Assembly (NCBI RefSeq): GCF_002287375.1
Contig: NZ_NPOA01000001.1
Span: 434,001 to 498,000 of the forward strand
Direction of reading: 5' to 3'
DNA: 64,000 nucleotides
Source: Virgibacillus profundi
GTDB lineage: Bacteria > Bacillota > Bacilli > Bacillales > Amphibacillaceae
Shown here: positions 25,597-34,280 of the stretch, piece by piece
How the letters are laid out: the number at the start of each line of letters is the position of its first letter
Position numbering within the stretch: position 1 is the first letter of the stretch
Notes under the pieces: generated by a model
What the model was told of the DNA's origin: nothing
The model's database searches: none
Seen by the model: the letters and a program-made list of their open reading frames with translations, nothing else
Made by a program: the position numbers and the translations under genes

Positions 25597-25879
25597 TTGA
25601 GAGATAACCTTGGATAGTTGAGAGATAATGCTGGAACTTGAGAGACAGCCATGGATAGTTGAGAGATAATGCTGAAACTTGAGAGACAGCCATGGATAGT
25701 TGAGAGATAATGCTGGAACTTGAGAGACAGCCATGGATAGTTGAGAGATAATGCTGGAACTTGAGAGATAAATGTAAAAACCGGTTTATCTCTCAACTTT
25801 GATGACCGGTTTCTCAACTTCATCAGGGTTTCTCTCAACTTAAGCGAATTTCTCTCAACTTTAGCGTCTTATCTCTCAA
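25597..25879. repeat. Bidirectional array of TTGAGAGA octamers at 20-21-bp spacing
   Basis: Nine copies of TTGAGAGA start at 25597, 25618, 25638, 25659, 25679, 25700, 25720, 25741 and 25761. Five copies of the complement (TCTCTCAA, one degenerate) start at 25789, 25810, 25831, 25851 and 25872. Spacing alternates between 20 and 21 bp throughout. At the turn-over point TTGAGAGATAAA and TTTATCTCTCAA form a 12-bp inverted repeat. The left half is also a 41-bp tandem repeat. It lies between the acyltransferase gene start and the end of ku. Confidence 0.95.
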
Positions 25880-25932
25880 GTTCACCTCCTTACCCAGTCA
25901 ACTCCGCCCCTCATCCGCTATGAAGCTGCAGA

Positions 25933-25966
25933 AATTAAAAATGCCTCCATTTAAGGAGACATTTTT
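25933..25966 (-). terminator. Terminator after ku
   Basis: AAATGTCTCC and GGAGGCATTT form a stem with a 6-base loop and are followed by TTAATTTC on the minus strand, directly at the ku stop. Confidence 0.8.
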
Positions 25967-26817
25967 TAGGTTGCTGCTTTTTTCTTTTTGGCAGTTGTTG
26001 TTTTTGTTTTCCGCTTTGTTGGCTGCTTTGGTTTTGGTTTTTCCTTTTTTGCCCTGTCAAGTGACGCCTGCAGCGCATCCATTAAATTGGTTGCAGCGTC
26101 AGGTGTCGGTTTATCTTTTGCTGTAGTCGTTTGATCTTTGTTTTTCTTTTCTTCGATTAGATCTAATAGTGCTGAACGATATTCATCTTTATATTTTTCG
26201 GGGTCAAACTCTGTAGTCAATTGGTCAATGAGCATTTTCGCTGTATCTAATTCTTTTTTTGCTGTGTCTACTTCCTCTGGGACATTCGGGACATCCTGAA
26301 CACCACGGACTTCATCCGGATAGTGAATCGTTTCCGCTACTAAGGTGTTTTCGTAAACACGGATCACCGCCAACTGTTCCTTTGACCGGATGATCATTTT
26401 CGCAACACCAATTTTTCCGGTATCTTTTAGTGCATTGCGTAATAATCCATATGCTTTACCTCCACCTTCATTGGGAGATAAATAATAGCTCTTCTCAAAA
26501 TATATTGGATCAATCTCGTCCAGTTTTACAAAGTCAACAATTTCTACTGCCTTGTCTGCCTGTTCTTTCTTCAATGCTTCTAATTCTTCTTCATCTAATA
26601 CAACAAATTTGTTTTTTGCATATTCATAAGCTTTTACAATTTCCTCATTTTTAATTTCCCGATCACAAACGGGACAGACCTTTTCATATTTAACAGGTGA
26701 CTGACATTCTTTATGCAGTTGCCGTAGTTTAACATCTTTATTTTCTGTTGCGGCATGCATTTTTACAGGGATATTAACCAGGCCAAAACTAATTGTTCCT
26801 TTCCACATTGTATGCAT
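25966..26817 (-). CDS. ku: Non-homologous end-joining protein Ku
   Basis: A 283-residue bacterial Ku, which forms a ring on DNA ends and recruits LigD. The core domain starts MWKGTISFGLVNIPVKMHAA; KYEKVCPVCDREIKNEEIVK and YFEKSYYLSPNEGGGKAY are family blocks. The C-terminus is a Lys/Thr-rich DNA-binding tail (KRKTKTTTAKKKKAAT). AAAGGAGG precedes the ATG. It diverges from ligD, the usual NHEJ pairing of Bacillaceae, where it protects germinating spores. Residues after about 225 vary among species. Confidence 0.96.
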   Translation of the reverse strand: MHTMWKGTISFGLVNIPVKMHAATENKDVKLRQLHKECQSPVKYEKVCPVCDREIKNEEIVKAYEYAKNKFVVLDEEELEALKKEQADKAVEIVDFVKLDEIDPIYFEKSYYLSPNEGGGKAYGLLRNALKDTGKIGVAKMIIRSKEQLAVIRVYENTLVAETIHYPDEVRGVQDVPNVPEEVDTAKKELDTAKMLIDQLTTEFDPEKYKDEYRSALLDLIEEKKNKDQTTTAKDKPTPDAATNLMDALQASLDRAKKEKPKPKQPTKRKTKTTTAKKKKAAT

Positions 26818-26943
26818 GAAAAAACCTCCTTTTTACCGGCTCTGGCTCTTAAAAATTTCCGTTATAAGAAATTGACTCTACAGACGCCAGGCTTATCCAT
26901 TCACTTTTGACCAGTTACCTTTGCTTTTCTACTTTTAGTTTGT

Positions 26944-26985
26944 CAGTAATGTTTATTTTTATCCTGACAGTAGTTTATTTTTATC
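26944..26985. promoter_or_regulatory. Direct repeat in the ku-ligD divergent promoter region
   Basis: CAGTAATGTTTATTTTTATC (26944-26963) is repeated as CAGTAGTTTATTTTTATC (26968-26985), about 24 bp apart, ending some 30 bases before ligD. It could be a pair of regulator sites or overlapping promoters; no sigma factor is assigned. Confidence 0.45.
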
Positions 26986-27013
26986 ATTATGAGCCATTTT
27001 AAAGTAGAAGGGA

Positions 27014-28825
27014 GTGTGTTTGAAAATGGATATTATGAAACCAAAAGCAAGTTCAGAAATTCCTGCTGGTGATATGTGGTTATATGAAGTGAAATATGAT
27101 GGTTTTCGATGTGTTTTGGAATGGGAAAAAGATGTCATTCGTCTGAAAAGCAGAAATGATAAGGATTTAACGGATAACTTTCCGGAAATAGTTGATTCAT
27201 GTCTGGAAAACCAATCGTTGGTTCATTCACTTCTACCAATAAAGCTTGACGGAGAACTGGTCATTCTGAATAATTCCTACCAGGCAAATTTCTCCCTGAT
27301 TCAACAACGTGGCAGATTAAAGAGTAAAGATTCCATTAAAAAAGCAGCAGCATCCCGCCCTGCAAGCTTTTTAGCTTTTGACCTAATCGAGCAATCTGCA
27401 ATTTCATTAAAAAATGAAGGTTTTTCCAAGCGAAAAGATTTATTGGAAAAATTGTTGAACAAGTTGAGCCAAGCCAATCGACTGCAGTTCGTTCCATCCT
27501 ATAAGAACCCCAATGAGTTATGGAAAATTATCTTTGATTACAAAGCAGAAGGTATGATTGCCAAGCGAAAAAAAAGTAACTATAGTGCAGGAAAAAAGCA
27601 TCATGACTGGTTTAAAATAAAAAACTGGCGAACAATTTTTGGGTTTCTAACGCATTATGATACAAAGAATGGGTACTTTATTGTACAGGTTTATGAAAAT
27701 GATTCGATAAAGGAAATTGGCAAATGTAAACATGGTCTTGATGCAGAATCGGTAGAAACCTTAAAAAAATTATTTGCGGCAAAAGGGAAAAAGGAAGCGG
27801 GAGGTTACAGGCTTCCTCCAGCTATCTGTGCCGCAATTCATACACTGGATATGTACAAAAATGAGCCTCGGGAACCCGAATTCGCCTCCTTACTTCCAGA
27901 TGCTTCACCCAGCGATTTTACGATTCAAAAGTTAAATCTGGATATGGCGTTGCTTCCTCCCAACGTCGAACTTACAAATACTGCTAAAGTATTTTGGCCA
28001 GATAAGCATCTAACAAAGGGTGACCTACTTTTTTACATAAGGGAGATCTCTCCATACATGCTTCCTTTTTTGAAAAAGCGTGCATTAACACTCATTCGCT
28101 GCCCTGACGGTGTAACAGAAGAGCATTTCTTTCAAAAGCATCTTCCAGATTATGCACCTGCATTCATAAACAATATTCGAACAGATGATGGAAAACTTAT
28201 TATTTGTAATGATCTGGAGTCATTGGTCTGGTTTGCGAATCATGGAGCAGTTGAATTTCATATTCCTTTTCAAACAGCGGGGAGCAGTCATCCTGAAGAA
28301 ATTGTATTTGATTTAGATCCCCCCGATAGGGATAGATTTAGTCTGGCAATTCAGGCAGCCCTTTTGATAAAGCCCTTGCTTGATGACCTGGGGCTTGTTT
28401 CTTTTGCAAAAACTTCCGGAAATAAAGGATTGCAAATTCATATCCCTATTCCAAAAAGCAGTATGACCTATGATGAAACAGCAACATTCACTCAAGCCAT
28501 AGCATGGACGGTTGAAAATGCCTATCCGGACTTATTTACAACAGAGCGTTTGAAAAAAAATAGAAATGAACGATTATATATTGACTATGTCCAGCATGGA
28601 AAAGATAAAACATTAATAGCACCCTATTCTCCTCGAAAAACCGATGAAGGTACTGTTGCGACACCATTATTCTGGGAAGAAGTAGTAGAAGGATTGAGGC
28701 CCGAACAATTTACGATTAAAAATGTACTGGAACGTGTGCAGAAGCTCGGTTGCCCGTTCAGAGGATATTTTGATGCAGGGAAGAAACAACAGCTTGATAA
28801 GGTCTTGAAGCTTGTTAAAATGTAA
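27014..28825 (+). CDS. ligD: NHEJ DNA ligase/polymerase LigD
   Basis: A ~600-residue two-domain LigD in the Bacillus order, ligase first and polymerase second, without the 3'-phosphoesterase domain. The nucleotidyl Lys is in LYEVKYDGFR near residue 28; KLDGELVIL and the GMIAKRKKSNYSAGK and DWFKIKNW motifs complete the ligase core. The primase-like polymerase domain (about 320-600) has HGAVEFHIPF and the metal-binding FDLDPPDRDRF. The start is GTG 27014, TTG 27020 or ATG 27026; GGGAG spacing favours one of the latter two. Works with Ku at double-strand breaks. Confidence 0.95.
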   Translation: MCLKMDIMKPKASSEIPAGDMWLYEVKYDGFRCVLEWEKDVIRLKSRNDKDLTDNFPEIVDSCLENQSLVHSLLPIKLDGELVILNNSYQANFSLIQQRGRLKSKDSIKKAAASRPASFLAFDLIEQSAISLKNEGFSKRKDLLEKLLNKLSQANRLQFVPSYKNPNELWKIIFDYKAEGMIAKRKKSNYSAGKKHHDWFKIKNWRTIFGFLTHYDTKNGYFIVQVYENDSIKEIGKCKHGLDAESVETLKKLFAAKGKKEAGGYRLPPAICAAIHTLDMYKNEPREPEFASLLPDASPSDFTIQKLNLDMALLPPNVELTNTAKVFWPDKHLTKGDLLFYIREISPYMLPFLKKRALTLIRCPDGVTEEHFFQKHLPDYAPAFINNIRTDDGKLIICNDLESLVWFANHGAVEFHIPFQTAGSSHPEEIVFDLDPPDRDRFSLAIQAALLIKPLLDDLGLVSFAKTSGNKGLQIHIPIPKSSMTYDETATFTQAIAWTVENAYPDLFTTERLKKNRNERLYIDYVQHGKDKTLIAPYSPRKTDEGTVATPLFWEEVVEGLRPEQFTIKNVLERVQKLGCPFRGYFDAGKKQQLDKVLKLVKM

Positions 28826-28870
28826 GGTGCTTTTTATAAATTTTGTTGTTCTCATCTAATTTCTAACTAG

Positions 28871-29060
28871 TATGTCCTTGAGCAAAACGCTCACGGACAT
28901 TCTTCATCTGATTTCTTGCTAGTATGTCCTTGAGAGGGACGATCACGGACATTCTTCATCTGATTTCCAGCTAGTATGTCCTTGAGAGGGACGATCACGG
29001 ACATTCTTTCATGTTTTGTCCTTTAGAGGGGCTCTCATGGACAGCTATTGGACAGTTTCG
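28871..29060. repeat. 52-bp tandem repeat with TGTCC/GGACA hairpins
   Basis: Units starting TATGTCCTTGAG recur at 28871, 28923 and 28975 (52 bp apart), then a shorter one at about 29016. In each, TGTCCTTGAG and a TCACGGACA element can pair. The same hairpin and the following CAGTTTCGTCG sequence recur near 56350-56450. Confidence 0.9.
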
Positions 29061-29132
29061 TCGTAGAGAGATGTTCTATTGGAACTTTTGCTGCATCGTT
29101 CTTCCATAGCAGTACCTTACGTCGTGTTTTAC

Positions 29133-29158
29133 GGTGGGGCGAACGAAGTGCAGTCCCA
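29133..29158 (+). repeat. Dispersed GGGGCGA...AGTCCC motif, copy 1
   Basis: GGTGGGGCGAACGAAGTGCA followed by GTCCCA. Copies on either strand lie near 35406, 39900, 45192, 56477, 56504, 60684, 61177 and 61211, always in gene-free DNA and often at the edges of larger repeats. Confidence 0.75.
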
Positions 29159-29285
29159 AATCTTTAGTGATGGGACGTGGCAGTCAACAGTCCTAAATCC
29201 TTTTAAAAAGCTAAATGCAAAAAAGCAAAAGTATTTGCGCAGGTCAATTGTTCAGAATTCAGTATTATTCTAAACTAAACTCCAT

Positions 29286-29322
29286 AAAAATAGCCGCTCC
29301 CATCAAGGAACGGCTATTTGCT
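29286..29322 (-). terminator. Terminator after tcyP
   Basis: AATAGCCG(C)TCC and GGAACGGCTATT form a stem around CATCAA, with a T-rich tail (TTTTTATGG) on the minus strand. Confidence 0.82.
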
Positions 29323-29326
29323 TCAA

Positions 29327-30715
29327 TTATAAAGAAACATTATCTTCAATTGCGGTTTTATCATTAAATTTCTTTAGGTTTAAATTCTTCAGTACACGTG
29401 ATGTTAATGTTCCTGAAAGCATCGAACCATTTACATTAAGTGCTGTACGACCCATATCAATTAATGCCTCAATGGAGATTAACAGACCTGCTAACGCTAC
29501 AGGCATACCCATGGATGACAATACGATTATTGCTGCAAAGGTTGCGCCACCACCGACACCGGCTACACCAAAGGAGCTGATACCTACAATAAGTACCAAT
29601 TGTATGATGAACCCTGGTGATAATGGATCGATACCCATTGTTGGAGCAATCATTACTGCTAACATTGCCGGATAAATTCCTGCACAGCCGTTTTGCCCCA
29701 TTGTTGCCCCAAAGGAGGCTGACATGTTTGCAATCCCCTGATCAACACCGAGAGAATTTTTTTGTGCTTGAATATTCAACGGAATAGTTCCGGCACTTGA
29801 ACGGGATGTGAAAGCAAATCCCAGTACTGGTATTACTTTTTTCAGATAGGTCAACGGACTTAATCCAAATACACCTACTAAAATTAAATGAATAATGAAC
29901 ATGATGAATAATGCTACATAGGAAGCAATAACAAATTTACCCAGCTCGATAATCCCTGCAAAATCTGTACCTGCTACCGTGTTTGCCATCAAGGCCAAAA
30001 TACCAAATGGCGTTAAGCGCAGTACCAATGTTACGATACGCATAACGACTGCATAGAGTGAATTAATAATTTTCGTAAACATTTCAGCTTGCTCCGGATT
30101 TTTCCTTCGAACCCCAAGTACAGCGATACCAACAAAAATAGAAAATATAACAACTGCAATGACTGATGTAGATCTTTGTCCAGTCATATCCAAAAATATA
30201 TTGGATGGAATGAAGTTAAGAATTTTCTGTGGTGCTGACTGATCTTCTGCCGCACGCGTTTCCAGCATTGTTCCTCGTTCTGTTTCTGCAGTACCTGCTT
30301 CAATTTGTCCTGCATCCAGGTCAAATACAACTGCTGTTCCAATACCAATCATTGCTGCGATCATGGTAGTTCCAATAAGGATTCCGATAATCCATAAAGA
30401 CATTTTCCCAAGTTCTGCAGTCTTTTCCAGATTAGTAATCGATTGAATAATCGATACCATAACAATTGGCACAACGATCATCATCAGAAAACTAATATAA
30501 CCCCGACCTACAATATTGTACCATTCTGTTGTTTCAGTTAAGACCTCCGAACCGGCACCGTAAACAAGTTGCAATACTGCCCCAAGCACAATACCTGCTC
30601 CAAGGCCAGTGAATACACGCTTCGTAAATGAAAAATGCTTTTTCTGCATCCAAATAAGTATACCTATGACCGCTAATAAAACGGCGATATTTAATACAAC
30701 ATAAAATAAATCCAC
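29327..30715 (-). CDS. tcyP: L-cystine/Na+ symporter TcyP
   Basis: A 462-residue member of the dicarboxylate/amino acid:cation symporter (DAACS) family. The start (WMQKKHFSFTKRVFTGLGAG) and length match B. subtilis TcyP, the high-affinity cystine carrier, rather than GltP/GltT. The Ser-rich re-entrant loop FTSRSSAGTIPLNIQ near 305 and GGGATFAAIIVLSSMGMPVA near 385 are transport signatures. Starts at GTG behind GGGGAGG. A CymR-like half site overlaps its promoter, consistent with cysteine-starvation control. Runs singly. Confidence 0.88.
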   Translation of the reverse strand: MDLFYVVLNIAVLLAVIGILIWMQKKHFSFTKRVFTGLGAGIVLGAVLQLVYGAGSEVLTETTEWYNIVGRGYISFLMMIVVPIVMVSIIQSITNLEKTAELGKMSLWIIGILIGTTMIAAMIGIGTAVVFDLDAGQIEAGTAETERGTMLETRAAEDQSAPQKILNFIPSNIFLDMTGQRSTSVIAVVIFSIFVGIAVLGVRRKNPEQAEMFTKIINSLYAVVMRIVTLVLRLTPFGILALMANTVAGTDFAGIIELGKFVIASYVALFIMFIIHLILVGVFGLSPLTYLKKVIPVLGFAFTSRSSAGTIPLNIQAQKNSLGVDQGIANMSASFGATMGQNGCAGIYPAMLAVMIAPTMGIDPLSPGFIIQLVLIVGISSFGVAGVGGGATFAAIIVLSSMGMPVALAGLLISIEALIDMGRTALNVNGSMLSGTLTSRVLKNLNLKKFNDKTAIEDNVSL

Positions 30716-30802
30716 TTATATTCCTCCCCTTCTTTATACGTTCCCTTATTGTTTGCAACTAATGATGAACTTATCATATGCAACCAATTATTTATCGTTC
30801 AC

Positions 30803-30823
30803 ATTATACTGTATAATTCCGAT
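30803..30823 (-). promoter_or_regulatory. tcyP promoter with CymR-like half site
   Basis: On the minus strand a TATAAT hexamer (30803-30808) follows ATCGGAATT (30815-30823), which fits the conserved ATnGGAATT end of the CymR box. The site lies inside the promoter spacer, a repressing position. Assignment rests on one half site and on the cystine role of the gene. Confidence 0.45.
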
Positions 30824-30977
30824 AATATTAGTATGACTTCAATAAGATACAACGATTTTGCTGAAGTGTCAAGGAAATGATTTCACAATGATTCATCTGT
30901 ATTTTCGGAACTGATATGATTCCCGAATTATTGTAATGCGTATATTATATGATCCTATTTTTAAAACATTCCCTATT

Positions 30978-31014
30978 TAAAAAGATACCCCCTCATTTGA
31001 AGAAGTATCTTTAG
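30978..31014 (-). terminator. Terminator after the OsmC-like gene
   Basis: AAAGATAC and GTATCTTT pair around a ~16-base loop, followed by TTAAATAG on the minus strand. Confidence 0.75.
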
Positions 31015-31016
31015 CT

Positions 31017-31457
31017 TCAGCGCAAATCAGGCTGGAGTTCTATTTCGACATTTCCCTGAATCGCTCGTGAAATCATACAGCCTTTCTCCGCTTTTTCGAC
31101 TAATTTCTTTAACAAATTATGTTCTTTTTCTATTGCATTACTTTTTAAAACAACTGAGGGTTTGTGAATAATTTCTTTATAGGTAAATATACCTTTCGTA
31201 ACATCGACAATCCCCTCCGATTCAAGCGACATCTCTACAAGTGGAAGTTCGGCACGCTCAATCATCGCAGCTAGTGTTATTAAATAGCAAGTTGCTGCTG
31301 CGCCAAGTAGCATTTCATCAGGATTTGTCCCAATTCCTGGCCCGTCCATTTCAGGTGGAATTGAGATTTTTGTCTGCAGATTCCCTGCTTCAATATAGCC
31401 TTCACTATTCCTGCCACCCGGCCAGTCTGCTTTTAAATGAAAATGATGTTCCGCCAT
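31017..31457 (-). CDS. OsmC/Ohr family peroxide-handling protein
   Basis: A ~146-residue OsmC-fold protein. Two reactive cysteines occur in the family contexts AAATCYLITLAAMIERAELP (near residue 65) and EKGCMISRAIQGNVEI (near residue 125), the pair that reduces organic hydroperoxides. It fits the SACOL1771/YmaD-like peroxiredoxin subgroup. The ATG at 31457 has GTGAGGTG upstream; the open frame before it overlaps chrA and is fortuitous. It lies just downstream of chrA, with 30 bases between. Confidence 0.87.
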   Translation of the reverse strand: MAEHHFHLKADWPGGRNSEGYIEAGNLQTKISIPPEMDGPGIGTNPDEMLLGAAATCYLITLAAMIERAELPLVEMSLESEGIVDVTKGIFTYKEIIHKPSVVLKSNAIEKEHNLLKKLVEKAEKGCMISRAIQGNVEIELQPDLR

Positions 31458-31486
31458 TGTATTCACCTCACAATTCATTTTATCTT

Positions 31487-32668
31487 TTAAACAAAGAAAT
31501 AAGCAATTATTTCGCCCAGGACAACACCAATAATAACGATTAGCCATGCAGGTGTTTTCCAGAAGTGCATGAGTGCAAAGAGAATCGCAGCAAGACCGAA
31601 ATGAGCACCACTTAAGATTGAACTTGTAAAAACAGGGTCGTAAAATGCTGCAAGGAGAATACCTACAACACTGGCGTTCACTCCTGTTAATATTCCTTGA
31701 AAACTGGAATGCTTGCGCAGCTCACTTAAAAATGGCAACGCCCCGACAATCAATAAAAATGAGGGCAGGAACATCGCAACCGTAGCGATTACCCCTCCAG
31801 TAATTCCACTGATCATCGTTCCTAAATAACTGGCAAAAGTAAATAATGGTCCAGGAACTGCCTGAGCCATCCCATATCCTGCCAGAAACTCTCCACTACT
31901 CAAGAGGCCATTTGGGACAACTTCCTGCTCAAGTAATGGGAGCACAACATGTCCACCACCAAAAACAATGGAACCAACCCGGAAAAATGTATCAAAAATA
32001 CTTAAATAGGAATTAGAGACTGTTTGCGAAATTATTGGTAAACCTATTAATAGGACAGCTAAGATAGATAATGAAATAACCCCTTGCTTCTTCGTAATCG
32101 AAACAGAAAAAGGTTGTACTTTTGTCTCTGCTTGTTTCGAAAACATAACATAACCGACTATTGCTGCAACGACAATTATCGAAATTTGTACAATAGCCGA
32201 TGGAAATAACAGCATGGTGAAAGCAGCTATCAGCGCAATAGCTATACGTGGCCTGTCAGGTGTTAGCTTTTTACCTAAACCTAAAACAGCATGTGCAACA
32301 ACAGCAACTGCCACAACTTTTAGGCTGGCTATCCAAGTTGCATCACCTAATGTAAAGGATTGATAGGCAAGAGCGAATAGAATAAGGAGTGCTACAGATG
32401 GTATCGTAAAACCGAACCAGGATACGACACCGCCGAAAAATCCACCACGCAGCATCCCGATTGCAATTCCCACCTGGCTGCTCGCAGGACCAGGTAAAAA
32501 TTGACAAATTGCAATAATATCTGCATATGTTTTATCGTCCAGCCATTTCCGTTTATCAATATATTCATTTTTAAAATAACCAAGATGGGCGACAGGCCCA
32601 CCGAATGAAGTGAATCCCAATTTCAGTGATGTCATTAATATTTCAAGCAGGGAATGTTTTTTTGTCAT
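31487..32668 (-). CDS. chrA: Chromate transporter ChrA, long-chain type
   Basis: A 393-residue CHR family protein made of two homologous halves. GFTSFGGPVAHLGYFKNEYI at 18-37, with CQFLPGPASSQVGIAIG, is the first CHR signature; GSIVFGGGHVVLPLLEQEVV and GMAQAVPGPLFTFASYLG near 228-285 are the second. About ten helices. Members expel chromate or act in general ion transport. GGAGG precedes the ATG. The downstream OsmC-like gene is probably co-transcribed, which would link oxyanion and peroxide defence. Confidence 0.93.
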   Translation of the reverse strand: MTKKHSLLEILMTSLKLGFTSFGGPVAHLGYFKNEYIDKRKWLDDKTYADIIAICQFLPGPASSQVGIAIGMLRGGFFGGVVSWFGFTIPSVALLILFALAYQSFTLGDATWIASLKVVAVAVVAHAVLGLGKKLTPDRPRIAIALIAAFTMLLFPSAIVQISIIVVAAIVGYVMFSKQAETKVQPFSVSITKKQGVISLSILAVLLIGLPIISQTVSNSYLSIFDTFFRVGSIVFGGGHVVLPLLEQEVVPNGLLSSGEFLAGYGMAQAVPGPLFTFASYLGTMISGITGGVIATVAMFLPSFLLIVGALPFLSELRKHSSFQGILTGVNASVVGILLAAFYDPVFTSSILSGAHFGLAAILFALMHFWKTPAWLIVIIGVVLGEIIAYFFV

Positions 32669-32811
32669 AATTACCTCCGAAGCTAATTTTCCTTCTAATT
32701 TACCATACTTTATATGAGTACACTTTAAAATTTACATAAACTTAACATTTGAAACTTTTTCCCTGCACATATCGTATAAATAGTAAGTAATCCAGAGAGG
32801 AGCAATCTACA

Positions 32812-33795
32812 TTGAACAAAGATAAAATTACGAGTTATGCTCAAATATATGAAGTGCTTAAAGACGAAATGAAATGGAAAGTCCCTGATAAAAGAATCCT
32901 GATGACGATCACATCCCTCTATGTAATGAACAATAAAAAACTAAATCCGGAACAATTACTTCAGCTTGCAGACAAAATCAAAAGCCGGGCAAGTCTATTT
33001 TCTTCGATGAGATCCTATTCCAGGTTCACGACTGCTGCAATGCTTTACGTTAATTTTGAAAACCCCCAGAAAGAAATTTCGACATTGTTCAGCTTATATG
33101 GTCAATTTAAAAAGGCAAAATTCAAGAGTGGGGTCTATACCTATATAGCAGCCTCCATCCTATTAACAAACAAGGATAAAGAATTACAGTCAGATCAGAT
33201 TATAGCAAAAGCGAAGGATATTTATGAGGGGATGAAAAGTGAACATATTTTTCTAACCGGTACCAGTGATTATCCATTGGCTGCATTGCTTGCATTTGAG
33301 GAACAATCGGATATTATCCAGCATATTGAAAAATTTTATGATGAATTAGCCAAAAACGGCTTTAGAAAAGGAAATGATTTGCAATTCTTAAGTCATATTC
33401 TTTCATTAAGCAAGGAAGCAAATGTCCAGGATTTAATCAGTCGTTCCATTCGTGTTTCGGATGATTTTAAAGCATATGGTATGAAGCCAAAATCAAAATA
33501 TTATCCTGTAATTGGTATGCTTGCATTACTTCCTCAGAAAGATGTTAATATGAATGAAATTTCTGCAATGTATGAACAGCTCAATGAAGAAAAACATTTC
33601 AAATGGCAAAAGGACTTGAATGTCACAATGGCTGTCAGTTTTTATGTTAATGAAAAATCGGAACATTCCGGGCTGGCTGATGCAAGTATTCGCACTACCT
33701 TAGAGATGATTCTGCAGGCACAGCAGGCTGTTATGATTTCCACTATTGCTGCAACAACTGCAGCGGCAAATTCCAACAATGGAGGAGGTAATTAA
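32812..33795 (+). CDS. DUF4003 family protein
   Basis: A 327-residue, mainly helical cytosolic protein whose pattern (RILMTITSLYVMNNKKLN, RYSRF-like RSYSRFTTAAMLYVNFENP, then FLTGTSDYPLAALLA) is that of DUF4003, found in Firmicutes, function unknown. The tail is Ala/Thr-rich and ends NSNNGGGN. Translation starts at TTG behind GAGAGGAG. It is convergent with the DUF488 gene and shares a terminator with it. Confidence 0.82.
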   Translation: MNKDKITSYAQIYEVLKDEMKWKVPDKRILMTITSLYVMNNKKLNPEQLLQLADKIKSRASLFSSMRSYSRFTTAAMLYVNFENPQKEISTLFSLYGQFKKAKFKSGVYTYIAASILLTNKDKELQSDQIIAKAKDIYEGMKSEHIFLTGTSDYPLAALLAFEEQSDIIQHIEKFYDELAKNGFRKGNDLQFLSHILSLSKEANVQDLISRSIRVSDDFKAYGMKPKSKYYPVIGMLALLPQKDVNMNEISAMYEQLNEEKHFKWQKDLNVTMAVSFYVNEKSEHSGLADASIRTTLEMILQAQQAVMISTIAATTAAANSNNGGGN

Positions 33796-33824
33796 AGGAA
33801 CGCAGTTTAGGGTTCCTTTAATTA
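33790..33824. terminator. Shared bidirectional terminator
   Basis: AATTAAAGGAAC and GTTCCTTTAATT form a perfect 12-bp stem between the stops of two convergent genes; A and T residues flank both sides. Confidence 0.88.
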
Positions 33825-34181
33825 TTGATGATCCAGAATCTCCTTTAACACCTGTGCCTGATTGTTTTTTTCATCTTTAGCTGCATACAGCAAGGTCACA
33901 TTTTTATTATGTTTTTTCGTAATATCCTTTAGTTTCTCCAGCTCTTCCTGCTGGTCTCCGCTTTCAAGCTCTTTTTTATATTTTTTCTTAAAGTCCTCAT
34001 ATTTGTTTGGATCATGGCCAAACCATTTCCTCAAATCATCAGACGGACCAACTTCTTTCATCCAATGATCAAGCTCAGCGTCCTCTTTCGACATTCCTCT
34101 TGGCCATATGCGGTCCACCAATACACGAACACCATCATTTTTATTCGATTCCTCGTAAGTTCTTTTAATTTGTACAGGCAT
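33822..34181 (-). CDS. DUF488 family protein
   Basis: A ~119-residue protein of the YeaO-like DUF488 family: MPVQIKRTYEESNKNDGVRV then LVDRIWPRGMSKEDAELDHW, KEVGPSDDLRKWFGHDPNKY, and a C-terminal VTLLYAAKDEKNNQAQVLKE. Biochemical role unknown; the fold resembles proteins handling metals or nucleotides. The ATG at 34181 has AAGGAGTG; upstream codons in the same frame run into the terC terminator and are not coding. Confidence 0.88.
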   Translation of the reverse strand: MPVQIKRTYEESNKNDGVRVLVDRIWPRGMSKEDAELDHWMKEVGPSDDLRKWFGHDPNKYEDFKKKYKKELESGDQQEELEKLKDITKKHNKNVTLLYAAKDEKNNQAQVLKEILDHQ

Positions 34182-34220
34182 TATTAAATCACTCCTTCCT
34201 TTACTCCTACCCGTTTCGAC

Positions 34221-34258
34221 AAAAAATAAGCAACCCACTTAAGTGATGGTTGCTTATG
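34221..34258 (-). terminator. Terminator after terC
   Basis: ATAAGCAACC and GGTTGCTTAT form a 10-bp stem followed by TTTTTTG on the minus strand. Confidence 0.88.
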
Positions 34259-34280
34259 AATTCATTATTCATTATCTTGC

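Noticed and set aside
25465-25838. Repetitive Ser/Leu/Gln-rich frames, and the array as a CRISPR
   Set aside because: The frames are read-through of the TTGAGAGA array. The spacing is too short and the between-octamer DNA is itself repeated, so it is not a CRISPR.
29079-29273. Small plus-strand frame after ligD
   Set aside because: It runs through dispersed repeat DNA, has no ribosome binding site and no recognisable protein pattern.
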